In this document: positions 34,501 to 45,256 of the stretch, piece after piece
Layout: each line of letters opens with the position of its first letter
Numbering within the stretch: position 1 is the first letter of the stretch
Source: Neckera pumila
Taxonomy: Eukaryota > Streptophyta > Bryopsida > Hypnales > Neckeraceae
Assembly: GCA_963969595.1 (NCBI GenBank)
Contig: OZ018408.1
Coordinates: 46,563,022-46,627,021, forward strand
Length of the DNA: 64,000 nucleotides
Direction of reading: 5' to 3'
Made by a program: the position numbers and the translations under genes
The notes under the pieces: generated by a model
What the model was told of the DNA's origin: nothing
What the model saw: the letters and a program-made list of their open reading frames with translations, nothing else
Databases searched by the model: none

Positions 34501-34943
34501 AATTAAAAAATTCACAATTTGACAAACATCCAAATGATGTTAATTCATATGATATTGGAATATTCTTTTAAATTGAGATCACAAAATTGCATTAGCCATT
34601 GTAGAGAGAGTATAGGTTGCAACATGAACCATTGTTACATCTTAATGCCCTTGCACTTGAAGTATTTGTTGAAAAAAACATTGCTTTCAATTTGTATGTT
34701 GTTGAAAAATTTTACTCCTAGAGGGATTGAAGTTTGCTGAACCTACTCTAGTAGGAATAAAAAGAAGTATTTTTTCCCACTTCAAAGATTATAATCTTTC
34801 AATCCATCTTGCCAAATGTGAAATAAATATTTAGCTAAATTTTAATAATAGTCTACTACATTTTTGTATAGTTGAAGCTAAAAAAATGTTCTTTATTTTT
34901 CATTTTGGCCGCGAATGCACTTTAAAAATGGCACTTGCAAAGA
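31513..34943. other. AT-rich non-coding stretch
   Basis: A Stowaway-like terminus (cttcctccattccaaaatga, about 33688-33707) occurs without a confirmed partner. No genes recognised. Confidence 0.4.
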
Positions 34944-35514
34944 TTAACCCCTCAAGGGCCAGACATTTAAATTTTGAACAACAAATGAATGCAAACGTGC
35001 CCTAAGCACAGAAAGTCTTATTTTTTCATTTGTAAAAAGTTTGTAGATCCTCATACTAGTTCTTTTGCATTTGTATGGTATAGATTTTTAGTACTTTTTC
35101 TTACAAATATTCTCCAATTTGAGGTCTGTAAGTATGTTTGATGTAATATATAACATTTTCAATTCAAAAAATGGCCTATCCAAATTGACTAATAAATAAT
35201 TACATGAAAAATCTCAAAACATCACCATAATTAGAATTTAACATCTTGAACTCAAAGAAAAGTATGTTGTGTGAATTATCTATATTCAATCTATAATCAA
35301 TTTTAGAAGGTATGTTTAATTTTGCTTTCAAATTTTATTGAAATTTTTTATTAGTGTAATGGACAAACTTTGTGAATCATATTTTACAACTTTTGCTTAA
35401 AAGTCATCATTAAATTATTCTCCTATAGTAAGTTGAATTTTATAATATATGTTCATAATTTTGGCAATTGGACTCTATTCCTAGTCTTTAAAAGATAAAG
35501 CATTTTGGTTATAC
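34944..35514. other. Unpaired TTAA-family left end and AT-rich spacer
   Basis: TTAACCCCTCAAGGGCC at 34944-34960 matches the family end; a right partner was not found before the LRR pseudogene. Confidence 0.4.
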
Positions 35515-35711
35515 CTTGATTTTAATTCTATCTTTTGAAGCTTGCAACTCACAGCTCGCATGACTTGAATTAGCAGTGACCAACTTAAATTCGAATCTCT
35601 GTTCCTATATACAACTTCAATTGCATCTAAATCTGATCTTTTGACTGCTGACAACGTCTCAATGAGAGGTTCCATGTCAGTATCTCGGAGCTCATCCAAA
35701 AGTAAGCATCA

Positions 35712-35880
35712 GGGCCTCTTCACACTATGGCCGTCCAAGTCGAGAGGTCGTTGTTTCCACCAATCATATTGCAGGGTCCGTCGGTTCCACCAATCATATT
35801 GCAGGGTCCGTCGATTCCACCAATCATATTGCAGAGTCCCACGGCCTCTCAACTTGGACGGCCATAGTGTGAAGAGGCCC
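35712..35880. mobile_element. Tourist-like MITE (169 bp) inserted in the LRR exon
   Basis: Ends GGGCCTCTTCACACTATGGC on both strands (36-bp inverted repeats, one mismatch to the point GAGAGG). Flanked by TCA and TTA, close to the TWA target of PIF/Harbinger elements. The interior is a 30-bp minisatellite. Confidence 0.8.
35753..35837. repeat. Three copies of a 30-bp unit inside the MITE
   Basis: The unit ttccaccaatcatattgcag plus ggtccgtcg repeats nearly unchanged; the third copy is partly shortened and has agagtccc. Confidence 0.92.
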
Positions 35881-37164
35881 TTAGAGTTTGTTTCTCCTTC
35901 TTCGTAGGCTGAATTCAAAACCTACCATATTGGGTAGCAAATAAAACTCAACTCTTCATATTTCCTCTTCAATCCCAGGAGAATTGATCAAAGCATAATC
36001 CATTCTTAGTGATAGGTTAAACACGAATCTTTCTTCACAGGCCGACATAAATAATGCTGAAAACCAAACATTTTGTTTATGATGTATCACTCTGCAAATT
36101 GGGCGCCCTAGACACCACTAGTAGAAGCGCAAGAAATATAGTACATTATGCTGCACTGCACTCTCCGTGGAAAGAATTTGAAATAAGTGCCATCAAAACT
36201 TAGGAATGCAAAAAAAAAAAGGTAATGCCTGACAAATCATATGTTTAGCAGAAAAATCATTACAAATCAAACCTGAACTCCCAAGAAGAATTTCATTATT
36301 CCTTTCTTCTATGCGTGACCAACAACGGTGAAGTTATTTGAGATGCAAGAACTACAAACTCTCCTTGTCCAAGGTTGCGGAGATAAAACCATTAGGACTC
36401 ATGCCATACCTTTCGCATGCACTAGTATATCTGCAAAATCAGGTCAACATAGGGAAAAATAAATATTCAAACATTCCATTAAAAAGACACACTGCCCAAT
36501 GTACGCATGGAATATTCCTTGATACATATATGTCACCAAACTTAGAAAGCTTTAGTACAACTAAGAACTCTCTTAGATGTAATAGATAGCTGAGTTTGTA
36601 CACAGGATAAGTTCATGAGTCCATTGGTGGATAATCACAAATTGGAAGTCACTTTCATCTCCAAGCTACCTAGAAAATGCATAAGAACCTACCAGTTGTT
36701 TAGAGCATCATGATTGCAAGGAGTGTCCATTGTCTTCCTCTGACTTTAATCCCAAACAAAAAAATGCCTCACACAAGCACTTCAAGCATACATGGAAATA
36801 TAGGAATTATTCGCATACTTCAGGAAGAATAAGATTGTCTTAGAGGATGCGACCAAATTGATAAAGAAATGTTGAACTTGTACTTGAGCGCAACCATCAG
36901 TGGCAACCATCAGTGGCCACACATGTGCATCGTCCATTCCTTGCAGTCAACCACAAAGGAGAATGAGCACCATCAACAACCAGAATTTCAGCTCACCGGT
37001 CTATGAATTTATTTGCAACACAGTTTGTGGTTCCAAACTCGTTAGCACTTAATGCAACCTTGTTTGCACTTTGCAAGTTTGCAGTTGGTGCATTTATCTG
37101 CCAGAGTCCACAACTTTCCATTCGTTGTAAAATTGCGGGGATGCATTGGAAATCACTTGAGACT

Positions 37165-37298
37165 CTTAAGAATGTCGCATCTCACGTATGATCACATGAC
37201 GCAACCAAAGGATATCTACGGCCATCAAGTTCTTAAGAATGTTGCATCTCACATATGATCACATGACACAACCAAAGGAAATCTCCGGTCATCTAATG
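37165..37298. repeat. Tandem duplication of a 67-bp unit
   Basis: cttaagaatgtcgcatctca at 37165 recurs at 37232 with a few base changes, through atgatcacatgac and caaccaaagga. It lies within an intron of the LRR pseudogene. Confidence 0.85.
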
Positions 37299-37746
37299 AT
37301 CATCGGCGCGGCGGCGCCACATCGTTGTTCTCACAACGTTCTTCTAGCGCATCAATTTGATGTCCAAACTGAAAAGCTTACTATAAATTTTCCTTTCTCA
37401 AATTCAATATATGTAATGCTTTGCAAATTACCATGGAGTATATCAAATCAAATCAAATCAAGATGGCCGTTTGACACCGCTTTTCATTCATGTCCCCAAT
37501 CTTCAGCTAAATACCCTGTCTATCCTAAAATTACAATTCCAAAGTAGGCAAAAGATTCTGCAGGCACTCTCCAGCAGCACGTCTTGAATTTGCAATCATT
37601 GGAAAATCTCAGCGTCAATCTCTCACCCTAAACACACACTTCACACCAAAATTGCAAGAACACTTACTTGAACGAAACGCACTCAAAGTCGTCGAATTCT
37701 AGCAATCTCGTAGCAGTAGCACTTTGGGGCAATGCAAGCACCTAAT

Positions 37747-39158
37747 AGCACCTCCTTTGAAACCTTACCTCACACAAAACCTACCTACAAGTCACCAAAT
37801 AAGGCGCTGGAAATACAAACACACACAATCGCACTTGCACTCGATTTCGTCACGATTGTTCGCGAGCGGCATCCCCTATGTTTCCACTCCCGGCGTTCCT
37901 GTTGGAAACGCCGACGTTCCCAATGTTGGGAGCGTCTACGTTTCCAACGAGGCCCATAAAAAAAATTTGTTGCTTTTGAGCAATAAATCACCTCTCAAAA
38001 TAAAACATTGCTCTCCGAGTCATGGACAAAAAGATTTATTTTTCATTGAAACCTTTCTCCACATAGTTAATTCTTCAATACAATTTAAAATAAATACATA
38101 TTCTAAAAGTTGTGAAAGAGAGACAAAAGATATTAAGTTTTGAGGTCTATTAAATTATGAGAAGCAATAATAAAAAAATTAGATTTAATAAAAAGTAAAT
38201 GTAATGTTTAGAAGACTCTCAAAAATTGTTTTCAATCCACTATTGGTCTACTACTAATTTGACACCAATTTGTGCTCATTCTACAAGATTATACAATAGG
38301 CTCTCATAATACAATAGTATAGAAGGGCCCTAGCTGGATGATGGCTTAAGCTTAAGAAATAAATATTTTGATAATTCAACTTACTTTCTAAGAGAACAAT
38401 GAATACGATGCCTACTATAGCCTACCAATTATATCTATATAAAGTCAAATCTTCAATCAAACCAAGCAATTATAGAATAAGGGATGCAAAGATTGAAAGA
38501 TGAAAACGTATAGAAAATTTACATTTGTTCCTCAAAATTATGGTTCAAACTATTATGTATTTTAATCGTAGGGAAATTTGGCCATTCTATAATGAATTTG
38601 ATCATTGCAGTTGAAGATGTTGTATAAGGTAACTGACCTAATTCTCAACCTTTCCTAAATCCAACCCCTATAGATTTTTACCTAAAATTTATTCCTTCTA
38701 TTCATAGAGGACTAAGGTTATTTTGAATATTTCTATTTTTAGCAACTTTAATAATTCAAAATTTATTAATCCAATATCTGAAAATGAATAAGAAGGGTAT
38801 CTAAAATTTCCTTTTGACTTCTAACAAGATCTACTAAAAAAATAAGTCAATTTGGTACTGGGATCAATGCTTAATTGCTCATTGAGATGCATTTAGGAGT
38901 ATTTATCCTAGTTGATTTTCATATTGTAATACTAAGGCTATACAATTATATAACTCCAAAATTTTTTCAAATAAATATTTCAAAACTATTTTCAAGATTG
39001 CCAAAAATAGCACTTTTTGAATATACGTTTATAATATCAAAATTTATCCACTTTTAAGATTTTTGTACAAAGGTCTAGCCTAAACAAAAAAGCAATGTAT
39101 GTGTGAGATATGACCAAGCAAAGAGCAATATGATGTTTTTTCAAGATTGTTGAAGCTT
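37747..39158. other. Region upstream of the LRR pseudogene, then AT-rich spacer
   Basis: 37850-37950 is GC-richer with inverted pieces (ggaaacgccgacgttcccaa) and may be remains of the LRR gene's 5' end. An open frame at 37724-38143 crosses it but resembles no protein. Beyond 38150 nothing was recognised. Confidence 0.35.
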
Positions 39159-40089
39159 TAACCTCTAAAAGCCTGTTGTCCCTTTGTGGGACAAATGCGT
39201 TTGTGGGCAGGTACCTATGAGCTGAAATTTTCTCCTGATTTTTTGAAACTTTTTTGAGAGGTAGAAAAATTGATTAGCTTCATGGGAATATAATTTTTTT
39301 CACAATCAGTGCCCGGGAACAAAAGTTATGACCAAATAAGCTCAAAACAAGGGACAGCGGGCATCAAAAAAAATTTGCACCATTTTTTTTTTTTTTTTTA
39401 GTATTTTTTTCTCATAGATTATATTTTTGTCTGTCTAAAAAGCTTTGATTAAGTTCATTTGGATTTGTTATGAGAAAGTTATGGACATTCTTGTTTTTCA
39501 GGCAGTTAAAGCATCTTTTTGAAAAAAATAACTTATAGGATTCATTTCTAAATGCAATTTTTCAAATTTTTCAAATTTTTTTTTTGCATGATTAAATTTA
39601 CTTGCTAAAACAGTCTGACCATTGGGATTAATGCATTTTAATTCCATCTAAAATATATGAATATTTTAGATTTTCCTTCTATCTCGTACCTACTTCTACT
39701 TAACAATTTTTTCAATAATAAAAATTAAGTTTTTTTTAATTTTTATTTCTTTTGGATAGATTGTCAACTCAATTCTCCACTATAAACATTTAAAGCTCAA
39801 AACTCTGTAGTGTAAAGATTTTTAGTTAAAAATGTTCAAAGTCAAAAAATCCAGTCCCACAATGTGTTGAAAAATTTGTTTTTTTCACTTTAAACGTAGA
39901 TATCTTGCAATCTGTACGGTCAAAAATTCTTAAATTTTTTCCACACATTCTCATACTAGTTAGGTGTAAGATCCTACGGTTAGATGTGCAAAAAAAAACA
40001 TTTTTAATTTTTTTTCACTCTTTGCTGAAAAAATGGCAGTTTTGGGTGTTTTCTGGCAGAAAAAAGGCCTTAAGCCTTTTATGGGTTAC
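39159..40089. mobile_element. TTAA-family element, copy 3 (~930 bp)
   Basis: Left end TTAACCTCTAAAAGCCTGTT; right end reversed GTAACCCATAAAAGGCTTAA, so one TTAA is mutated. The subterminal hairpin ttgtccctttgtgggacaaa and ggcaggtacct near the left match copy 2 in reverse orientation. Confidence 0.6.
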
Positions 40090-42043
40090 ACAATGTAGAT
40101 CTGTCAAGCTGTAGAGCCTTGTAATTCAAGTTCTACTTTGCAAAAGATCTAAAGACTTTGAGTTTGAGCAGAGCCTCAATTTATAAATATGCAATTTTTA
40201 AAAGCACAATAATGTTGTGCTCTACTTGCCCAAATTTGAGGTCACTGTCGTGTAGAAGCTTCCGCTCTTGTAAAATTCAACAAACTTTCTCTTCCGAAAC
40301 AGAAATTACTTGTTGCATATATATGTAGTGAACATATATATGCAACAAGTAATTTCTGTTTTAGGGTTATACTAGTGAACATATATATGCAACCAACAAT
40401 ATCTCTGTCGATTCAGGAATCGTGATTCAGCAGAAAAGGTCCATCCTGTATTTCTTGCTTCACAGAAATGGTAACGTGGCTTCACGTGCCAAGGACGTGG
40501 ACTAAAATGCGCGGGAAAACGATTGCATGAGCAGGCAGTTGAATTGGAATCTGTAGCTGCTACCGCTCGATGTTCTCAACCTGAGTTGATCGTAGCCGTT
40601 GCTGCTTTGGCTTGATTCTGTCCACCAACTATTTACTATACCGGCCTCATCCTACTATAAATCATTCATCTAAGGGAAGCGTCCACCATGAGGTCCCAAT
40701 CAAGGATTTTTTTTTTAGCGATAAATTGCTCAGCCCGCCGAAAATTGGCCTCTCCATTCAGTTCCCTCGGAAAATGAACCTATGAAACAGAGCCAGTGCT
40801 TTGACATGCGGTCAAAAAAAAACCTTGGTCCCAATATGATTCTCGTGGCTCCTTTCGTTGTAGAAAATCTTGAATGCAAGCTTGGCCACGACTTGTGGTT
40901 TAGTGCAAGAGAAATATTCTTGTTACAATGATATTGTAGACAGACTCCCCTTTGTCTTCCTATTTAAGAATGTTATACGTATTCATTAGAAGAAATCATG
41001 TCCTAAACGACTAGCCGCAACAATTGTGAATGAGTTGTTGTGGACAATTTCAATTGTGGTAGACAACTTCTTTAGGATATGTTCTTCAGTTGCTAAAGGA
41101 TTAAATGTTATGGTAGCTGCTTATGAACACTCACATGAACACGGTTGGGGTGAACTGACCTCCATTACTTGTCTTCCTAGAGTCCTCAATTTGTTTTACT
41201 AAGAGTGCATGTTAAAAAAATATCCCTTTTTGTACTTGATTAAACTATTTTCTATACCACTTCTAGTTCATTAGGGGGCTCTAATTGCGAATATGAATAG
41301 AAAATTTCCAAATTTTATCATGTATTGCAAACTAATCCTTGAAGGACTTGATCCATTGTGAAATGGTCAAACTTCCTTTCTGACCTGAATTTTAGCCATT
41401 TAAATTGTGATCAAACAAAAACCTTATATTTTTTGTTCTTGAAACTCTGAATTATATATCATTGTGACAAATTTCAATTTGTTATATAAAAAATTGCAAA
41501 TGTTATCATTTTTGTTGCAAAAATTGAACATAAAGAAGTAAAAATAGGATAAACAATCCAAATGATTTGAAACTTTCTCAAGATATACAAGCACCACTGG
41601 AGATTAGTGTAAAAAACTTTTAATTGGTTATTTTATTTTTACACCCAAAATAGCCATAACAAACAATCTTGAAGTCAAATTTGACTATCAAACCAAATTT
41701 ATCCTTTATTTAATATATGTATATGTATAAAATTTGATATTTTTAATAGTGGAAAAATAATTTTTCCATTTATATTATTTTTCATAATTTTTTATAGAAA
41801 AATCAAATTAACGTGATTTTTTAAAGTTATAGGTGGAAATCAAATTATATCAATTTGAATATATATTAGAATAATCTGTATCAATTTCTACCTTAAATAC
41901 ATGGAAAAATAAAAAACATAATCTTATGATTTAAGTTCCCTACCAGGCATCCAGGAGCGAATTATCCCAGTTAACAATGTTATAGTTGACCAAAGCGCAT
42001 CCACTTTTTGGATGCATGGACCTTTAGGGGTTAAAAACCACAA
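40090..42043. other. Non-coding stretch with a 29-bp perfect hairpin and an unpaired TTAA-family end
   Basis: 40298-40360 is the hairpin listed separately. 40440-40690 is GC-richer with a TATA-like ctactataaat near 40660, but no ORF follows. A TTAA-family right end (cctttaggggttaa) stops at 42033. Confidence 0.4.
40298..40360. repeat. Perfect 29-bp hairpin with 5-nt loop
   Basis: The arm aacagaaattacttgttgca (plus tatatatgt) at 40298-40326 is exactly complementary to 40332-40360. A third partial copy of the inner arm (gaacatatatatgcaac) lies at 40377-40393. Confidence 0.92.
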
Positions 42044-42045
42044 TA

Positions 42046-42438
42046 GGCCTGCGCACATGAGGCGAACAAGGGGTGTGCGACGTCGCAGGGGAGGGCACGG
42101 AAATGTGGGTTTGCCCTCACCGAGCCCTCATAAGCGAGGCAAACAAAATATGAGACCTGCGCCCTCACGGTTTTCTTACTGCGTGTTGTACCTGGAGGTG
42201 AGGAAAGCAACGCCAAACTTAGCAAGTCTTCTCGTCTTTCCGTCTCCTTCCTTGTCTCATTCTTCGGCAACCTTCTTGTTTGTATCCTTCTGCACATATG
42301 GGTTTTTGTTTTTTTTCACCTGAGCTCAGCTTGTTACCAAAAGACGGAAGAGCGATTTCCACGAACCTTGGGGGTTGGGCCCGCCTGATCACATTGGACG
42401 TCTAACCGAGCCCTCACAGGTGATCATGTGCGCAGCCC
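42046..42438. mobile_element. TIR element (393 bp) upstream of the NHL gene
   Basis: Ends GGCCTGCGCACATGA and, reversed, GGGCTGCGCACATGA, bounded by TA at 42044 and 42439. The interior repeats ccgagccctca in both orientations of a GC-rich stretch. The right end lies 646 bp before the NHL start codon. Superfamily unknown; the TA flank suggests a mariner-type unit. Confidence 0.5.
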
Positions 42439-42439
42439 T

Positions 42440-43083
42440 AGTGTTTTCCCCATGGATGAACTATGGGGCAATGAGGGGGGCAATTCACCCTGGCCGGTCG
42501 GTTCACCCGGCCCGGCCTGTGGTGACAACGCGGAAGTCTCCAGGAACATTCGCATCGTTGACAATTCCCCGAACCTTCCTGTCAGGAGTAGTCTGAAAGC
42601 CACACGTATTCGAAGACACCTGAAACACGCGGTCGTCCCATCCACAGCCCCGCCGCAGCGACGACCTCGCGGCCGCGGCCAAAGTTCCAGGCGTCCTCGC
42701 GGCGCCACTCCAGCGTTGAATCCCTGGACGCTCTCACCTGCCGGTACCGCGTCCCGCCGCGCCTTTCCACCCCATGCCCCTCCTTGCAGCGTCTTCACAC
42801 ACGCGTCGAAACTAGTCGAAACTCGCAAAGCAAACTCCAATAAAAGCCTGCATCCTCGACCAGTATACATCCATCCTGCAGTCGTTGCAATCTCACACAC
42901 AACTCTCACACTTCACACCGTCCACAAATCCACAACCAGCTTGGGCTTTCCCAGTAGAACGAGACCGATAACGAGACGATCGATCAGAAACTCACGAGTT
43001 CGGACTTCCTGAAACGAAGAATTGGGTGTTTGCAGCGTTGTAGCTAGCTAGAGGAGCTTGGATTTGATCGAGCGTTGGTTGCA
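42440..43083 (+). promoter_or_regulatory. GC-rich promoter/5' leader region of the NHL gene
   Basis: This stretch is far richer in CG dinucleotides than its surroundings. A TATA-like ccaataaaag (42837-42846) is followed by a C/A- and CT-rich stretch typical of plant transcription starts (about 42865-42935). A 194-codon open frame here is probably non-coding leader/promoter. Confidence 0.4.
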
Positions 43084-43800
43084 ATGGCGGGTCAAGTGCA
43101 TCCTTCGGCGCCCAACGCGGCGTTGCTTCACAACAATAAGATGTCGCACCAAGGCTCCCCAGTGTTGCCTCCTCCTGCGACGTACGCCAAGCCGCGCGGA
43201 CACCGTCGTCACCGCGGTGGTCTCGCGGGTTGCTGCTGCTGTTTATTGTCGACTTTCTGTTCTCTCCTATTCGCGTTTCTCTTCCTCGCGGGTCTCACCA
43301 TTCTCATCCTGTGGCTGGTGCTCAAGCCTGTGCACTTGCCGAAATACTCCCTGGATAACGTCGAGGTGAGGCAATTCTCGTTGGTTGAGTCCACTCGCGC
43401 TCTGAACGCGGACTTTGCCTACAACTTCACGGCCAACAACCCCAATCGAAAGATCGGGATCAAGTACGACTCGATTAATTTGGAGTCGATGTACTCCGGG
43501 CAGTCGTTGGGGAAGAGCGTCATCCCCGGATTCTACCAGGGGCACCGGAACGTGACGTCCTTGTCGTCGGAGCTTAAGGTGGTGAATGCGATTCTGACGC
43601 CTGCGTCGTCGAATTCACTGAACACGCAAATCTTGGCGAATAACGTGCCGATGCATGTGCGAGCGAATGCCAAGGTGCATGTGCGCATTGGGAAGTACAC
43701 GTCGCCAGGGTTTAAGGTGCGCGTCGATTGCGATGTCAATATGGGAGTGAATCCCGCGACTGTCATCAGCAAGTCGTGCAAATTGAAGCGTAGGTCGTAG
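43084..43800 (+). CDS. NDR1/HIN1-like (NHL, LEA_2 domain) membrane protein
   Basis: Intronless, 238 residues, the usual NHL size. NHL proteins sit in the plasma membrane and take part in pathogen and stress responses; the exact role of this member cannot be read from sequence. A Pro-rich cytosolic start is followed by a basic patch (GHRRHRGG, 39-46), four cysteines (50-53) and one membrane helix (~54-80). A LEA_2 domain follows (~100-225), with FNPN-type motif NNPNRKIGIKYD (118-129) and KVRVDCDV (211-218). Possible N-glycosylation sites are NFT (114) and NVT (156). It ends with a basic KLKRRS. The ATG at 43084 is chosen because the frame upstream offers only a TTG; it falls well before the membrane helix. 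Codon use is GC-rich and the frame is clean. This is the best-preserved gene in the window. Confidence 0.92.
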   Translation: MAGQVHPSAPNAALLHNNKMSHQGSPVLPPPATYAKPRGHRRHRGGLAGCCCCLLSTFCSLLFAFLFLAGLTILILWLVLKPVHLPKYSLDNVEVRQFSLVESTRALNADFAYNFTANNPNRKIGIKYDSINLESMYSGQSLGKSVIPGFYQGHRNVTSLSSELKVVNAILTPASSNSLNTQILANNVPMHVRANAKVHVRIGKYTSPGFKVRVDCDVNMGVNPATVISKSCKLKRRS

Positions 43801-44019
43801 AGATTCTCTCGTCGAAAGACTCTTCTCCATTACTCTCGGATTGCTCCTCTGAAGATTTTATCACTGTAAAAATCAAGCACCTGTTGCCCGAAAAGTTGCC
43901 CGAGATGTTGCGTGTATAGAGAGCATTCGATGGATAGTTTGATAGCGCTAGCTAACAAGCAGATTGTGTTCCCGATTGGGTAACGTTCCCTGGAGGATTG
44001 GTCGATTCGATCTAGTTCC

Positions 44020-44780
44020 GGAGGTTTCATTGTTCCAAGCTAGCTTTCTCGATGTACATAAATAGATGTGTATCCCGGGATTTTGTATTAGCGGAAACCG
44101 ACTGAGGTTTGGCATGGACACTTGTCTAGAAGACATTGAACTAATTACATGGCCATGATTCTGGCATTTCTATTTCATACTTCGTTGTGAGAATTTGAGC
44201 ATATGAGCTGATTAAGCTAGTGCCGTGCATCGGATGGTATGGTTTATCAACTGGAGAATATGAATGATTTTGAATGAGTTCTAGTCGAGAGTACCAGCTC
44301 CGATTGTTATTACTGATGTGTGTGTGTACCCATTATTCGGAGGTTTGTATCCCGAGGTTTGGACAATTGTCCAGACGACGACGAACTAATTACATGGCCA
44401 TGATTCTGGCATTTCTATGCCAAACTTGTTTGTGAGAATTTGCGCATTAAGAGCTGGTCAAGTGCAGTGCATCCCATGTTACTGTTAATTGACTGGAGAA
44501 TATGATTGAATGTGTGTGAAATCTAGTCTCGTGCCTCCGATTATTATTGCTGATGTGCGTACCCATTGTTCGGAGGTTTGCATCCCGAGCTAGGTTTGGA
44601 CAATTGTCGCGATAACGATGAAAATTATATGTCCATAATTCTGGAATTTCTATTTCATATTTGGTTGTCAGAATTTGAGCACACAAGCTGATCACGTGCA
44701 GTACTTCGGATTTTACTCTACATTAACTGGAGAACACGATTGAATGTACGTGAAATCTAGTCGTCTGCACTCGTATAGTA
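44020..44780. repeat. Three diverged tandem units of ~240 bp downstream of the NHL gene
   Basis: gattctggcatttctat recurs at ~44158 and 44402, and as attctggaatttctat at 44637. ggagaatatga-type motifs recur at 44252, 44491 and 44727, and cggaggtttg(t/c)atcccgag at 44338 and 44572. Spacing is 244 and 235 bp. The array may lie in the 3' UTR or just beyond. Confidence 0.85.
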
Positions 44781-44980
44781 AACCCGGCCATTGCTCAGAG
44801 GAAGTTTAGCCGTGATCTGCACTGCAGATTTCGGGGAGAACCTGTGCAATTCGCCATGGACATCCTTGTTGCTCTCATTCTCTGTAAATGATGAATCTGA
44901 ATTCTGCAGTGATGTGGGATGAAGTGGAATGTTTCAGGTCCTAAGCTTAGTACAACGTTTACAGCTCTGGTTGATTAAGT

Positions 44981-45256
44981 CATGGTTGTCATATCGAACA
45001 GAATTTTACTCTTCATGGACGAATCGAAAGAATCTGTGGTGACTGGTTACAAACTTTGGAGGTCAATAACTTTTGGAAAAATTGTCCAAATTGGGCATGT
45101 GATATGTTTTTCGGCATCTACAAAAATTGTAGATGTCGAAAAACATATCACATGCCCAATTTGGACAATTTTTCCAAAAGTTATTGACCTCCAAAGTTTA
45201 CAAATTCATCCGATTCGTCCATAGACAATAAAATTCTGTCCGATATGACAACCATG
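44981..45256. repeat. Long near-perfect hairpin, 130-143 bp arms with AAA loop
   Basis: Left arm 44981-45123 starts catggttgtcatatcg; right arm 45127-45256 is its complement. The inner ~75 bp (aaactttggaggtcaataac to catctacaa) differ at one base. The outer part has a 12-13 bp insertion and several changes. The structure could be a foldback MITE or a small-RNA hairpin source. Confidence 0.92.

Larger units (their letters stand above)
35515..37746 (-). pseudogene. LRR (RNI-like) protein gene, 5' exons only, interrupted by a MITE
   Basis: In transcript order: an exon ending at 37668 (RLLEFDDFECVSF, donor GTAAGT); exon 36356..36430 (KYTSACERYGMSPNGFISAT; the split Lys codon fits exactly); and exon 35515..35908, starting KKEKQTL, interrupted by an element at 35712-35880, then resuming LLLDELRDTDMEPLIETL, SDLDAIEVV and LIQVMRAVSCKLQKIEL with donor AAG|GTATAA. 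Plant RNI/LRR proteins share this order (YxxACERxGxxPN; LDxLxDxDIxPLI; SDIDAVDV; LMRAI..KLR). The joint between exons 2 and 3 does not keep phase and the element breaks the frame. The downstream leucine-rich repeats were not found to the left. Function of the family is unclear; presumed decayed. Confidence 0.65.

Noticed and set aside
35641..35918. Open frames with QSYCRVRRF-type repeats
   Set aside because: Translation of the 30-bp minisatellite inside the MITE.
37724..38143. 139-codon open frame
   Set aside because: Crosses a GC-rich to AT-rich boundary without change of frame signal and matches no family; the coding evidence here is on the minus strand.
42428..43012. 194-codon open frame upstream of the NHL gene
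   Set aside because: Its composition is Pro/Arg/Ser/Thr-rich as expected of CG-rich promoter and leader DNA, it has no recognisable motif, and it overlaps the likely transcription start.
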